A program made the position numbers and the translations under genes. Of a DNA stretch of 64,000 nt, positions 45,032 through 54,150 are shown in pieces. Under the pieces are notes generated by a model. The model was not told the DNA's origin. It worked only from the letters and a program-made list of their open reading frames with translations, and ran no database searches. The DNA is from Taudactylus pleione (taxonomy: Eukaryota; Chordata; Amphibia; Anura; Myobatrachidae), in NCBI GenBank assembly GCA_031769625.1, contig JAUIMM010002305.1:1-64000 (forward strand). Reading direction: 5' to 3'. How positions within the stretch are numbered: the first letter of the stretch is position 1; each line of letters opens with the position of its first letter.

Positions 45032-45247
45032 AAAAATAAAAATGAAAAGGGACCTTTTGCAACATTCTGCTAAATGTAACAATATAATATGATATACAGT
45101 AGACGGTCATTTTATTTAGCAACGCTCTTGACGTTGTGGTAAATGATCTGTGTTTGTTTGTGAGATGTCCCATTACATTCTCTGTACTTACATTATGGAG
45201 ATTACACTGTACAATATATTTTCTCTATATCTCCCCGGAGATATTTT
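45032..45247. repeat. 216-bp non-satellite spacer, copy 3
   Basis: Same spacer. It shares private variants with copy 4 (AAAAATGAAAAGG, TGTTTGTTTGTGAG, ACAATATATTTTC), which separates copies 3 and 4 from copies 1 and 2. It is followed by satellite. Confidence 0.92.
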
Positions 45248-45702
45248 AAATAGGAGAGTGACACAAATTACTGCACTACTAAATAGGAGAGCGACAAAAA
45301 TCACTGCGCTACTAAATAGGAGAGCGACACAAATCACTGCGCTTCTAAATAGAAGAGTGACACAAATCACTGCGCTACTAAATAGGAGAGTGACACAAAT
45401 CACTGCGCTACTAAATAGGATAGCGACACAAATCACTGGGCTACTACATAGAAGAGAGTCGCAAATCCCTGCGCTACTAAATAGGAGAGCGACACAAATC
45501 ACAGCGCTACTATATAAGAGAGTGACGCAAATCACTGCGCTTCTAAATAGGAGAGTGAAACAAATCACTGCGCTACTAAATAGGATAGTGACACATATAA
45601 TTGCGCTACTAAATAGGAGAGTGACACAAATCACTGCACTACTAATAGGAGAGCGACAAAAATCACTGTGCTAGTAAATAGGAGAGCGACACAAATTACT
45701 GC

Positions 45703-45918
45703 AAAAATAAAAATGAAAAGGGACCTTTTGCAACTTTCTGCTAAATGTAACAATATAATATGATATACAGTAGACGGTCATTTTATTTAGCAACGCTCTT
45801 GTCGTTGTGGTAAATGATCTGTGTTTGTTTGTGAGATGTCCCATTACATTCTCTGTACTTACATTATGGAGATTACACTGTACAATATATTTTCTCTATA
45901 TCTCCCCGGAGATATTTT
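45703..45918. repeat. 216-bp non-satellite spacer, copy 4
   Basis: Same spacer, 671 bp after copy 3, so spacer plus about 455 bp of satellite form a short tandem unit near the array edge. It is followed by satellite to 46829. Confidence 0.92.
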
Positions 45919-46829
45919 AAATAGGAGAGTGACACAAATCACTGCGCTACTAAATAGGAGAGCGACACAAATCACTGCGCTACTAAATAGGAGAGCGACA
46001 CAAATTACTGCACTACTAAATAGGAGAGCGACAAAAATCACTGCGCTACTAAATAGGAGAGCGACACAAATCACTGCGCTACTAAATAGAAGAGTGACAC
46101 AAATCACTGCACTACTAAATAGGAGAGCAACACAAATCACTGCGCTACTAAATAGGAGAGTGACACAAATTACTGCGCTACTAAATTTGAGAGCGACACA
46201 AATCACTGCGCTACTAAATAGGAGAGCGACACAAATCACTGCGCTACTAAATAGGAGAGCGACACAAATCACTGCGCTACTAAATAGGAGAGTGACACAA
46301 ATCACTGCACTACTAAATAGGAGAGTGACACAAATCACTGCGCTACTTAATAGGAGAGTGACACAAATCACTGCGCTACTAAATAGGAGAGCGACGCAAA
46401 TCACTGCGCTACTAAATAGGAGAGTGACACAATTCACTGCGCTACTAATAGGAGAGCGACACAAATCACTGCGCTACTAAATAGGAGAGTGACACAAATC
46501 ACTGTGCTACTAAATAGGAGAGTGACACAAATCACTGCGCTACTAATAGGAGAGTGACAGAAATCACTACGCTACTAATACGAGAGCGACACAAATCACT
46601 GCACTACTAAATAGGAGAGCGACACAAATCACTGCGCTACTAAATAGGAGAGCGACACAAATCACTGCGCTACTAATAGGAGAGCAACACAAATCACTGC
46701 GCTACTAATAGGAGAGTGACACAAGTCACTGCGCTACTAAATAGGAGAGCGACACAAATCACTGCACTACTAATAGGAGAGTGACACTAATCACTGCACT
46801 ACTAATAGGAGAGTGACTCTAATCACTGC

Positions 46830-47045
46830 AAAAATAAAAATGAAAAGGGACCTTTTGCAGCATTCTGCTTAATGTAACAATATAATATGATATACAGTAG
46901 ACGGTCATTTTATTTAACAACACTCCAGATGTTGTGATAAATGATCTGTGTGTGTTTGTGAGATGTCCCATTACATTCTCTGTACTTACATTATGCAGAT
47001 TACACTGTAGAATATATTTTCTCTATAGCTCCTCTTAGATATTTT
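46830..47045. repeat. 216-bp spacer, edge copy joining unique DNA
   Basis: This copy lies at the right boundary of the array. Its left junction (satellite ...CACTGC, then AAAAATAAAAATG) is the same as in the internal copies, but on the right it continues into unique DNA (AGATATTTTTGTGAATATT) and not into satellite. It is the most divergent copy, e.g. CTCCTCTTAGATAT in place of the near-palindrome. It is the best candidate for the original flank from which the internal copies derive. Confidence 0.88.
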
Positions 47046-47640
47046 TGTGAATATTACTTCAATACCAAAAATAATAATATCTTCTTCCCGAGAATATTTA
47101 TATTTAACTGTAGAATCATTTACTCTACAGAGTGTCACATACAGAGTGTCACATACAGAGTGTCACATACAGAGTGTCACATACAGGATCAGCAACAGAA
47201 GTAGAATAAGCAAAAGATCATTTGCTGCATAACAGAATCTTAGGTGCATTCCTGAGGGTTTTCCACTCTTTCCAACTCAGCACTGGCCGCTGTATAAAGG
47301 TGCAGTGGAAAATGAAAGACTTATATAACTGAGGAGATACAGTAGTGAGAGCTTTATTATTCATTCCTAGCTACTGTTTTATCATGGAGCCATAAAAATA
47401 GAACAATGTTGTGTTTCAAAGGAATATTACATAAAAAAATGAAATGAAAAAAGAAACGTACACAAGGGGCCACTATACATAAAGGCGGGCTATGGTTTTC
47501 ATAGCACAATATTTTTTTCCCTAATGTATCTCTATTTCTGAGTGGTTTAAGGCAACATTGAGCTTAATTAAGCTTGAGGGAAAATAAGTTTGTGGGTTTG
47601 AGAGTGAGGGTATAATATTAATGCAATATGATTAATGGGG
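47046..47640. other. AT-rich unique flank, no gene seen
   Basis: Unique AT-rich DNA just outside the satellite. Apart from the 14-bp tandem repeat described separately I see no codon structure, RNA gene or recognised transposon. The 61-codon open frame at 47047-47232 merely reads through that tandem repeat. Confidence 0.6.
47127..47182. repeat. 14-bp tandem repeat, four perfect copies
   Basis: ACAGAGTGTCACAT is repeated four times without mismatch, followed by a partial ACAG. It is unrelated to the 33-bp satellite apart from a loose likeness to its GAGTGACAC segment. Confidence 0.93.
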
Positions 47641-47649
47641 ATGCGGTTA

Positions 47650-47755
47650 GGATCCTGACAATCGGGATGCTGTATGCCGGAACCCCAGTATCAGAAATCC
47701 CAACATGACTCAGGATGCTGATGTCAGGATCCTGGCAGATGGCATCCCAATTGTA
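47650..47755. repeat. Inverted-repeat fragment (fold-back-like)
   Basis: ACAATCGGGATGC at 47658-47670 is the reverse complement of GCATCCCAATTGT at 47742-47754 with one mismatch, and GGATCCTGAC/GTCAGGATCC add a second inverted pair. This looks like a remnant of a fold-back or MITE-type element; I cannot name the family. Confidence 0.55.
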
Positions 47756-47769
47756 AGGATACCAGGGTA

Positions 47770-47975
47770 AGGTAAGTATCAGCCCCAGGGGGGTAACTTA
47801 GGTTTAGGCGCCCTGGGGGAAGTTAGCATTAGACTACAGGAGGGGTAAGGTTAGGATTAGGCTCTGGGCAGGAATGGGTAGGTTCAGGCACCACCGGGGG
47901 TGGTTAGGGTTAGGCACTTACCGGGAGGGTTAGGGTGCAGGGTAGGGAGGATTAGTAGAAGTATGCAGGAAAGGA
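47770..47975. repeat. G-rich degenerate repeat with GGTTAGGGTTAGG motifs
   Basis: A low-complexity G-rich stretch with imperfect recurring pieces (GGTTAGG, TTAGGCAC, GGGTGGTTAGGG). Two adjacent TTAGG-like units at 47902-47914 superficially resemble telomere repeats but are embedded in degenerate sequence. It is probably part of a dispersed repeat. Confidence 0.5.
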
Positions 47976-48169
47976 GGGCAGTGGTGCAACTAGGGTATTT
48001 GGAGCCCAGGGCAAATTGAAAAATGGAGCCCCCCTCTATGTTCACGCGCCATAGGCGTTTGTGTGGCAAAAAATAGGTGTTGTCACAAGGGTCATGGCCT
48101 CCCAAAAATGGGGCATGTCAACATGACACACAACCATTTCTTGTTACCAGGAACATTTATTTCCATATG

Positions 48170-48725
48170 CACCTTAATGCAGTGCCCTTTATACAGTGCC
48201 CCCAGTAGTGATCCCCCATATGCAATGCCCCTTATACAGTGCCCCCTGTAGTATTACCCCTTATGCAGTCCCCCTGCTGCAACGCAATGACATCACATGT
48301 GTATCTATGTGGGTAGTGATCCCCCATATGCAGGCCCCCAGCAGTGATCCCCCATATGCAGTGCCTCTTATACAATGCCGCAGAAGTGTTCCCCCTTATG
48401 AAGACTCCCAGTAGTGCCCATTATACAGTGCCCCCAGTAGTTGTCCCCCCTATACAGTGCCCTTAATATAGTTCCCCCAGTAGTAGTCCCCCTCGATGCA
48501 GTGCCCCCAATAGTAGTCACCCCCAGTAGTGCTCCCCCCAATGCAGTGCCCACAGTAGTAGTCCCCAGTAGTGGTCTCCCCCAATGCAGTGCCCCCACTA
48601 GTAGTCCCCCCCAGTAGTAGCCCCCCCAAAGCAGTACCACCAGAAGTATTGCCCTCCTTAGTAGTAGTCCCCAGTAGTTGTACCCCCCAATGCAGTGCCC
48701 ACAGTAACCAGTAGTGGTGCCTTTC
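48170..48725. repeat. C-rich degenerate minisatellite
   Basis: Imperfect repeats of short pieces such as CAGTGCCCCC, AGTAGTAGTCCCCC and CCCCCAATGCAGTG, with no constant period. The open frames of 117 and 130 codons on the minus strand (48450-48803 and 48368-48760) are Gly/Thr/Trp-rich readings of this repeat and are not genes. Confidence 0.75.
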
Positions 48726-49095
48726 CTCCAGCATACACACACATAAAAAAAAAAAAACACTTACCTGAATCCCTGCTCCAGTTCCCGCTGCAGCCATCAG
48801 CACCTGTGTCCTCCCGGGATGGCCCGCTCTGCATTATGGGAGAGATGTCATGATGTCTCTGCCATTACCCACTGCAGGAGCCAGAAGATGGAGCTTGAGT
48901 GAGCTCTAGCCTGGCTCCAGCAGTGGGCGCAGCAGTCAATGAGAGTCTGTCTGACTGAGAATGAACCGCATCCCAATATCCTAGAAACAGGTGTCATTGG
49001 CGTGTACATTGCACAGGAGCAGAAGTCTGGCACGTGGAGGAGGAGAGACAAACAGAACATCAGTATGTAGCATGGTGCACTGGCAACTTGTGACA
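48726..49095. other. Intergenic/repeat remnant and possible 3' LTR end of E0
   Basis: It begins with an A-run at about 48748 followed by ordinary-complexity DNA with no coding signal. The last bases read CAACTTGTGACA, i.e. TGTCACAAG on minus, directly abutting the E0 polypurine tract. That is where the 3' LTR of E0 should begin, but no left LTR end matching the TGTTACGGT terminus at 63911 is found, so the LTR is probably truncated or too diverged. Confidence 0.45.
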
Positions 49096-49111
49096 GTACC
49101 CTCCTTACCTT
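49096..49111 (-). other. E0 polypurine tract (candidate)
   Basis: On minus this reads AAGGTAAGGAGGGTAC immediately before TGTCACAAG, a likely LTR start. A purine-rich stretch just upstream of the 3' LTR primes plus-strand DNA synthesis in LTR retrotransposons. Its layout copies the better-preserved tract of E1 at 52029. Confidence 0.6.
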
Positions 49112-49149
49112 GATGAGGGGTTAAGGAACTCCTAGAACCAGGTTTGTCA

Positions 49150-49480
49150 GGGAAGTCCTTGAAAAATATCTATTTTAGTTTTGGAGCATATAATGACTTC
49201 TCAGATACCCAAGAACGCTCCTCTGGTCCATACCTCTTCCAGTAAACAAGGAAGCATAGCTGTCCTCATGTAAACTTGGAATCCAAAATCTTCTCCATCT
49301 CAAACTTTTGATGACCTTGAATGAGCACAGGAGAAGGTCTTCCAGGATGTTTAGATGTAAACTTAAAAGAAAGATTATCGGCTTAAGCAAGGAACACTGG
49401 AAGGTGTTATTAGTTGTCAGTGTGTTGGGCAGTTTAAGCCGAAAGGTGACAGGATTAATTTGAGCCAAGATCTGGAATGG
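49150..49480 (-). pseudogene. E0 integrase C-terminus and chromodomain (broken)
   Basis: From 49468 downward an open frame begins with the integrase tail signature [14 protein letters not shown] followed by a SLLKP-like block. In another frame about 49190-49310 encodes chromodomain-like residues: EKILDSK, an in-frame stop, then [13 protein letters not shown]. The [12 protein letters not shown] pattern is the core of chromodomains found at the end of chromovirus integrases, where they direct integration to marked chromatin. The stop and the frame change mean it cannot be functional. Confidence 0.75.
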
Positions 49481-49779
49481 TCCGATATATCTAGGATCAA
49501 GTTTCTGAGAAGGCTAATGGAGTCTGATGATCTTTGCAGATAACCAGACCAAATTCCCAACTTTGAACTTACTTGGTTTCCGGCATTTATCTGCCAGTGT
49601 CTTGGAACGCATTTAAGCTTTGAGGAGGCACTGCATGTTCTATATACTATAGAGTGGAGTCAGGACACCAAATATGGAGATGAAGAACTCCTGACATAGG
49701 GTTCAAAGGAGTTTGCTCTGGGATGTAATCCGGTGATGCAGAAGACTGAGGAAGAAGAGTGACATGAATTATTAAATGT

Positions 49780-50290
49780 AAATTCAGTCAAAGGCAAATG
49801 GATGACCCAGTCATTGTGGCACTTGGAAACATAACATTGAAGTTATTGTTCCAGAGACTGATCAAACTGCTACATCTGCTCATTGGATTGGGGATGGTAG
49901 CCAGAAGATAAGCTAAGAATGATGACCAAGGATGAAAAGAAGACCTTCCAGAAATGAGCAATGAACTATGTCCCTCAGTCCGAAACAATGTCCAGTGGTA
50001 ACCAATGGAGCCATAAGACATGTTGGATGAATAGAGTGGACAGGTACTTAGCAGTAGAGAATTTGGTTAAAGGAATAAAATGTGCCATTTTACTAAAGCG
50101 ATCCACCACAGTCCACATGATGGTACATTGTGAGGAAGAAGGAAGGCCCACCACAAAATCCATAGCAATATGGGTCCGATGTTTAGAAGGTACAGAGAGC
50201 GGTAGTAGTAGGCCAGTGGGATCAACCCAAGGAGTCTTGTTCCTGGTGCAGATGTCATACCCAGGTGACCTGCTGTTTGTTGGAATGAAA
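49780..50290 (-). pseudogene. E0 integrase catalytic core (broken)
   Basis: The open frame at 49975-50163 begins with MDFVVGLP and contains VVDRFSKMAHFIPL and a terminal SD, the first two acidic positions and conserved spacing of Ty3/gypsy integrase. Further down, around 49850-49900 in another frame, a YHPQSNEQ-like piece marks the third acidic position. Upstream (50170-50290), Cys-containing residues and a GLLLPL-like piece match the zinc-binding N-terminal domain and its linker. Several frame changes and stops separate these blocks. Confidence 0.8.
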
Positions 50291-50429
50291 ATCTGCCAGA
50301 ACTGACTCTCTCAGTCTTTCAGGAACAATTAAATTTCCTGGAGGTTTTCCAGGTAGAGATTCAGACTGAAGCGACTGAAGGTTTTAAGCCAAATTGTGGG
50401 TTAGAGCCACATGAATCCAAGAACTAGGA

Positions 50430-51234
50430 ATAATGGGCTAGTCAGAGGCAGTGACTTGATGGATATGAAGAAAGTTTTGAGAGAGAGCATCAGCTTTAAT
50501 GTTCTTATATCTGGGCCGAAAGGAAATCATATAATTGAAGAGTGTAAAAAATAATGCCCAATGATCCTACCAGGAGTTTAATCTTTTTGCTGTCTCGATG
50601 TAAGATAAATTCTTATGGTTGGTCAGGATAGTGATCTGATGTGTGGCCCACTCCAGCCAGTGTCTCTAATCCTCAAATGCCCATTTTATGGCGAGTAACT
50701 CTTAATTGCCCACATCGTAGATCTTCTCAGCACATGCACATTTTTGAGAAAAGAAGGTACAGGAATATAATTTGTTGTCGTGGGGATCCTTCTGAGACAA
50801 TTTGGCCCCAACTCCAACCTTAGAAGATACTACTTCCACAACAAATGGAAGCTCAGAATTCATGTGATGAAGGACAGGAGCAAGGGTGAAAGCAGTCTTA
50901 AGGTTGTCAAAAGCCTGAATAGCTTGTTTGGACCAATTAGCCATATCAGCTTCTTTCTTTGTTAACTCCATTATTGGCACCATGATAGTGGAGAAGGACT
51001 TGATGAATCTCCGATAACAATTTGTGAATCTGAGGAAGTGTTGGACAGCTTTTAAAGTAAGGGGTTGAACCCAATCCAGAACTGCTTTCATCTTGCCGGG
51101 ATGCATGAAAAATCCATGAGAGGAGATGACATAACCTAGGAAGGAGACCTCCTTAACCTCGATTTAGCATTTCTCATGTTTCACGTACGGATGGTTCTCA
51201 CAAATTTTCTGTAGTACCAGTCTGACATGATAAT
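50430..51234 (-). pseudogene. E0 reverse transcriptase thumb and RNase H (broken)
   Basis: The frame at 50702-51106 starts MHPGKMKAVLDWVQP and includes FLRFTNCYRRFIKSFS, the hallmark connection segment after the Ty3/gypsy reverse transcriptase palm. It is followed by RNase H residues (PFVVEVVSSKVGVGAKLSQ), where the usual first catalytic Asp is replaced by Val. A stop follows at about 50702; beyond it TNHKNLSY and KADALSQ pieces continue RNase H. Upstream, HPYVKHEKC-like residues reach the E1 insertion point at 51234 and resume on the far side at 61026. Confidence 0.82.
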
Positions 51235-52028
51235 TGTGAGGTTCTGGTTTTGTTGTGGACCCGGGGTGGTGACAGTAGCAGACACAGAAGCAGATTTAAA
51301 TTAAAATGTGGACTTTTAATGAGTGACTTAGTAGACAAATATATGGCAAAAAAAATAGTCTAGGTATAGCACTGAAGTGCACTTGAGAACTGTAGTGAAG
51401 CAAATGGGAGAATGTCCAGATAGTGACAGGCAGGAAAAGTACAGTATGCAGTTGTGGTGAGGCTGAAATGAATTGCAGACTGTAGTGAATTTGCAGGCAG
51501 AAGTTAATTTGTAGGCTGAAGTGAGTCCAGCCTGGTGGAAGTGGAGGCAAAGTGCAGGGTGACAGCAGACTTCGGTACTCAGACAGGGGAAAGGTAAATG
51601 GAGGGTGCAGGGAAAGGCCAATGGTTGGAGCAGGCAGGGTAACAGGCTAGGTAGCTTTTCCAAGAAGGCAGGTAACGAGCTCAGGAACTTTCAGTTGCTG
51701 CTGAGAAACACGTTGCACTGGCAAAAAAGGAAGGGTCTGTACCTTCTTAAATATCAAGTGCCGCACCGTGACTGGCTGGAGAGAGCAAATAACCCACCAG
51801 GATTGGACAACTGAATCACATGGCCGGAGGCAAGATGGCGGCGCCCATGCCGAGCGGAACGGAAGCACCGCCAGGCTTCACCAGCCAGAATGACAATGTG
51901 CCTGCACAGAAACAAGCGTGGTCAATGCCCCTCGCCACGCACCAGCACCACCGCCAGACACCCCCCGCCACAGTAACCTCACAGGAATTACCTGTCAACC
52001 ACCATGCCGAGAAACCCTGGTTGTGACA
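51235..52028 (-). repeat. E1 LTR1 (3' LTR of copy A)
   Basis: On minus it starts TGTCACAACC and ends CCTCACA, so it has TG...CA ends. It is followed on the high-coordinate side by the polypurine tract, which makes it the 3' LTR. It is clearly more diverged from LTR2 than LTR2 is from LTR3: over the low-coordinate 150 bases I count about ten differences against two. A TATA-like segment lies at 51747-51755 and GCCAGTGCA (minus) at 51714-51722. Confidence 0.92.
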
Positions 52029-52042
52029 GTTCCCTCCCCCTT
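52029..52042 (-). other. E1 polypurine tract, copy A
   Basis: Minus strand reads AAGGGGGAGGGAAC directly before the LTR start TGTCAC. This is the expected plus-strand primer site and fixes the element's orientation. An identical tract at 56576-56589 serves copy B. Confidence 0.88.
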
Positions 52043-52590
52043 ATGGGTGGCCTCAGGACACTCACCAGGCTTCTCCGGATGTACAGCATGGAACTTCTTG
52101 ATGAGTGCGAGAGCATGGATGTCTCAGGCATCGGTCCAACAGCGCTCTTCAAGGCTGTAACCCCTCCAGTCTAACTGGTACTGCAAACGTCCTCAGCAAA
52201 GCTGAGAATCCACCACCTGGGAAACATCAAACTCCACACCCCTTTCAGTCTGGATACGAGGGGAAACAGGAAGGACTCTGTGGAACTTGTTCAGTACCAG
52301 GGGTTTAAATAGGGAAATATGAAAAGAGTTGGGTACTTTCAGATAAGGAGGCAACTGAAGGCGATAAACCACTGGGTTGATGATCTCTATGATGGAGAAG
52401 GGCACAATGAAATGTGGGGCAAACTTCATTGAAGGTACTCTAAGCCGTAGGTTCCGGGAGGACAACCAGACTTGTTCTCCAACTTGCATGCGGGGCACCT
52501 TCCTACGCCTTTTATGTGCCTGATGTTTGTAGCGGGTGGATGCTTTCTCCAAATCAGCACATACCTGAGACCAAATAGAAGGAAATTTCT
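52043..52590 (-). pseudogene. E1 copy A integrase tail and chromodomain
   Basis: The frame 52193-52552 contains MQVGEQVWLSSRNLRLRVPS, the GPY/F-type module that follows the integrase core, then INPVVYRLQLP and FHISLFKP. It runs into a chromodomain: GVEFDVSQVVDSQL, a stop, then LQYQLDWRGYSLEERCWT near 52150-52190. A second stop interrupts the segment leading to the polypurine tract. Chromodomain plus this tail places E1 among chromoviruses. The zinc-binding and DDE catalytic parts that should precede it are absent. Confidence 0.85.
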
Positions 52591-52597
52591 GTACAGT

Positions 52598-52890
52598 GGC
52601 CCTGATTCAGAGCCAGACACTCTGACAGAGCGCTCGCTCTGAATCAGGGCCGTCCCTCCTCCTTTTTAGAGCGGCCTCCTGGCTGCTCGCATAGCTGTGG
52701 GTAACCACCCACCGCTATAGCGAGCAGCCAAAATGATGGTCACGATGGTCAAGACCATCGCGACCATCAGGCTTGTGACGAGACCCTTGCGGTAGGGTCT
52801 CACTGCCGCAAGCCCTGGAGTGCTTTTGTCTCTATCAGAGCCAAAAGCACTCCCACTGACATCACTAGTGATGTCAGTGGGGCCGGCCCC
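52598..52890. repeat. String of hairpins replacing the integrase core, copy A
   Basis: Consecutive inverted repeats: 16-bp perfect arms 52598-52613/52636-52651 (GGCCCTGATTCAGAGC); 52681-52695/52714-52729; 52734-52750/52753-52769 (16 of 17); 52780-52787/52794-52801; 52818-52827/52843-52852; a perfect 30-bp palindrome 52852-52881 centred on CTAG; and GGGGCCGGCCCC at 52879-52890. No coding potential. It lies between RNase H and the integrase tail. It is probably a MITE-like element or its remnant, inserted with or after deletion of the core. Confidence 0.85.
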
Positions 52891-52899
52891 AGACAGTAG

Positions 52900-54150
52900 G
52901 CGTTCCCATGGGAAGGTCAGAGTGAACTGGAACTGAGCAAAAAATATTGCCCATCAGGCTAGACGAGGGCTCACACACTGGATATACTTGAGGAAGAGGA
53001 GGGTCCTATGGTCAGTGAAGACAGTGAAGAGAAACTTTGCTCCTTCCAGCAGGTATCTCCATTCGTATAATGCCAATTTCACTGCCAAGAGTTCTTGTTC
53101 ACCTATAGCATAATTTCTTTAGGCAGGAGAAAACTTTTTGGAGAAAAACCCATAGGGATGAACTCAATTGTCTTCCAAATGCTGAGATAGGACTGCTCCC
53201 ACAGCTTCTGATGATGCATTCACTTCCAAAAGAAAAGGCCTATCCAGATCTGGTTGTCATAGGACTGGAGCTGAAATAAAGGCTTGTTTTAGGAGCTGGA
53301 AAGCTGTTTCTGTTTCAGGTGACCATAGGGCAGAATTAGCGCCTTTGCAGGTCAGGGCTGTAATGGAAGCCAATAATGACGAAATTCCCTTGATAAAGCA
53401 TCTATAGCAGTTGGCGAACCAAAGCAGTCTCTGGATGGCTTTCAATGTTTGAGGTCGGGACCAATCCAAAATCGCCTGTACCTTCTTGGGGTCCATTTCT
53501 AGACTGTAGCCAGAGATGACGTAACCAAGGAATTGCACACTGGGCACACCAAAGACACATTTCTCCAATCTGCAGTAAAGGTGATTCCTCCTCAGAAGGA
53601 TTAATACTTCCTTCACATGTTCATGATGTTCCATTACAGAAGATGAAAAAAATCAGTATATCGTCCAGATAGACAACAACCGAGACATATAACAAGTCCA
53701 GAAAAATTTCATTAACAAAGCCCTTAAACACAGCAGGGGCATAGCATAACCCAAAGGGCATCACAAGGTATTCAAAATGTCCATCTCTGGTATTAAAGGC
53801 GGTCTTCCTTTCATCACCAGCGTGAATACGGATGAGATTATAGGCCCCTCTCAGATCTAACTTTGAGAATATGATGGCCCATTAACCCTGTCAAACAACT
53901 CTGTGATCAGTGGAAGTGGATACCGATTCTTGACTGTTATATCATTAAGGCCCCGGTAATCTATACAAGGCCTTAAGCCACCGTCCTTCTTGCTGACGAA
54001 AAAGAACCAAGCTCCAGCAGGAGAGGTGGAGGGTTGAATAAATCCTTTCGCTAGGTTGTCCTGGATGTATTCAGACATAGCTTGAGTCTCAGGCAAGGAT
54101 AGAAGATTGGTGCGACCATGAGGTGGCATCTTGTCAGGCATCAGATCAAT
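52900..54150 (-). pseudogene. E1 copy A reverse transcriptase and RNase H (broken)
   Basis: From the 5' side: 53857-54141 carries [32 protein letters not shown] and [17 protein letters not shown], the N-terminal palm of Ty3/gypsy reverse transcriptase. In another frame MPFGL and the catalytic YLDD (53660-53671) follow. A frame change beside the A-run at 53644-53651 leads to 53257-53634 with LYCRLEKCVFGVPSVQFLGY and the thumb. RNase H residues VFTDHR lie at 53005-53022. The RNase H frame ends where the hairpin block begins. The polymerase active site is preserved but the frame is broken several times. Confidence 0.87.

Larger units (their letters stand above)
1..46829. repeat. 33-bp satellite array (32/33-bp monomers), left edge outside window
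   Basis: The whole stretch is head-to-tail copies of one short unit, all in the same orientation. A typical unit occupies 3-35; its recognisable pieces are GACACAAATCACTGC, GCTACTAAATAGG and AGAG. Length divided by unit size gives about 1,400 units. Units differ by scattered substitutions, by a missing A in the TAAATAGG segment (32-bp form, TAATAGG) and by forms such as TACTAGG, TAACAGG and TCCTAGG. The 33-bp form has one open frame on each strand (repeating TQITALLNRRA/V on plus, SSAVICVALLF on minus), so the many open frames inside it are by-products of period and not genes. It is interrupted only by the four internal 216-bp spacers listed separately. The right end is at about 46829; the left end is not in the window. 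Confidence 0.97.
18400..46829. repeat. Right satellite domain, 33-bp monomers with 15-bp truncated units
   Basis: Most units are 33 bp, so the stop-free frames run on: 21491-23212 (573 codons) on minus and 21546-23207 (553 codons) on plus. Frequent composite units have an extra 15 bp (ATCACTGCACTACTA), for example near 19018, 21799, 22240, 23498, 25795, 27884 and 34629. Because 15 is a multiple of three, they keep the frame open too. Higher-order periods of 2293, 8470, 1507, 1344 and 671 bp are present. Confidence 0.85.

Noticed and set aside
1..46829. CRISPR-like array
   Set aside because: Repeats abut directly with no unique spacers, the period is 32/33 bp throughout, and the flanks are eukaryotic retrotransposons with no cas genes.
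47902..47914. Interstitial telomere repeat (GGTTAGGGTTAGG)
   Set aside because: Only two adjacent TTAGG-type units inside a degenerate G-rich repeat; no sustained TTAGGG run.
47982..48060. hAT-type transposon end (CAGTGGTGCAACTAGGG)
   Set aside because: It resembles terminal repeats of vertebrate non-autonomous hAT elements, but I found no matching inverted end or 8-bp target duplication to the right.
48368..48803. Gly/Trp-rich proteins of 117 and 130 residues on the minus strand
   Set aside because: They are translations of the C-rich degenerate minisatellite in two overlapping frames.
48143..49095. TGTTACC at 48143 as the left end of the E0 3' LTR
   Set aside because: The bases after TGTTAC do not match the E0 LTR end at 63911 beyond six bases, and the span is filled by an unrelated minisatellite.
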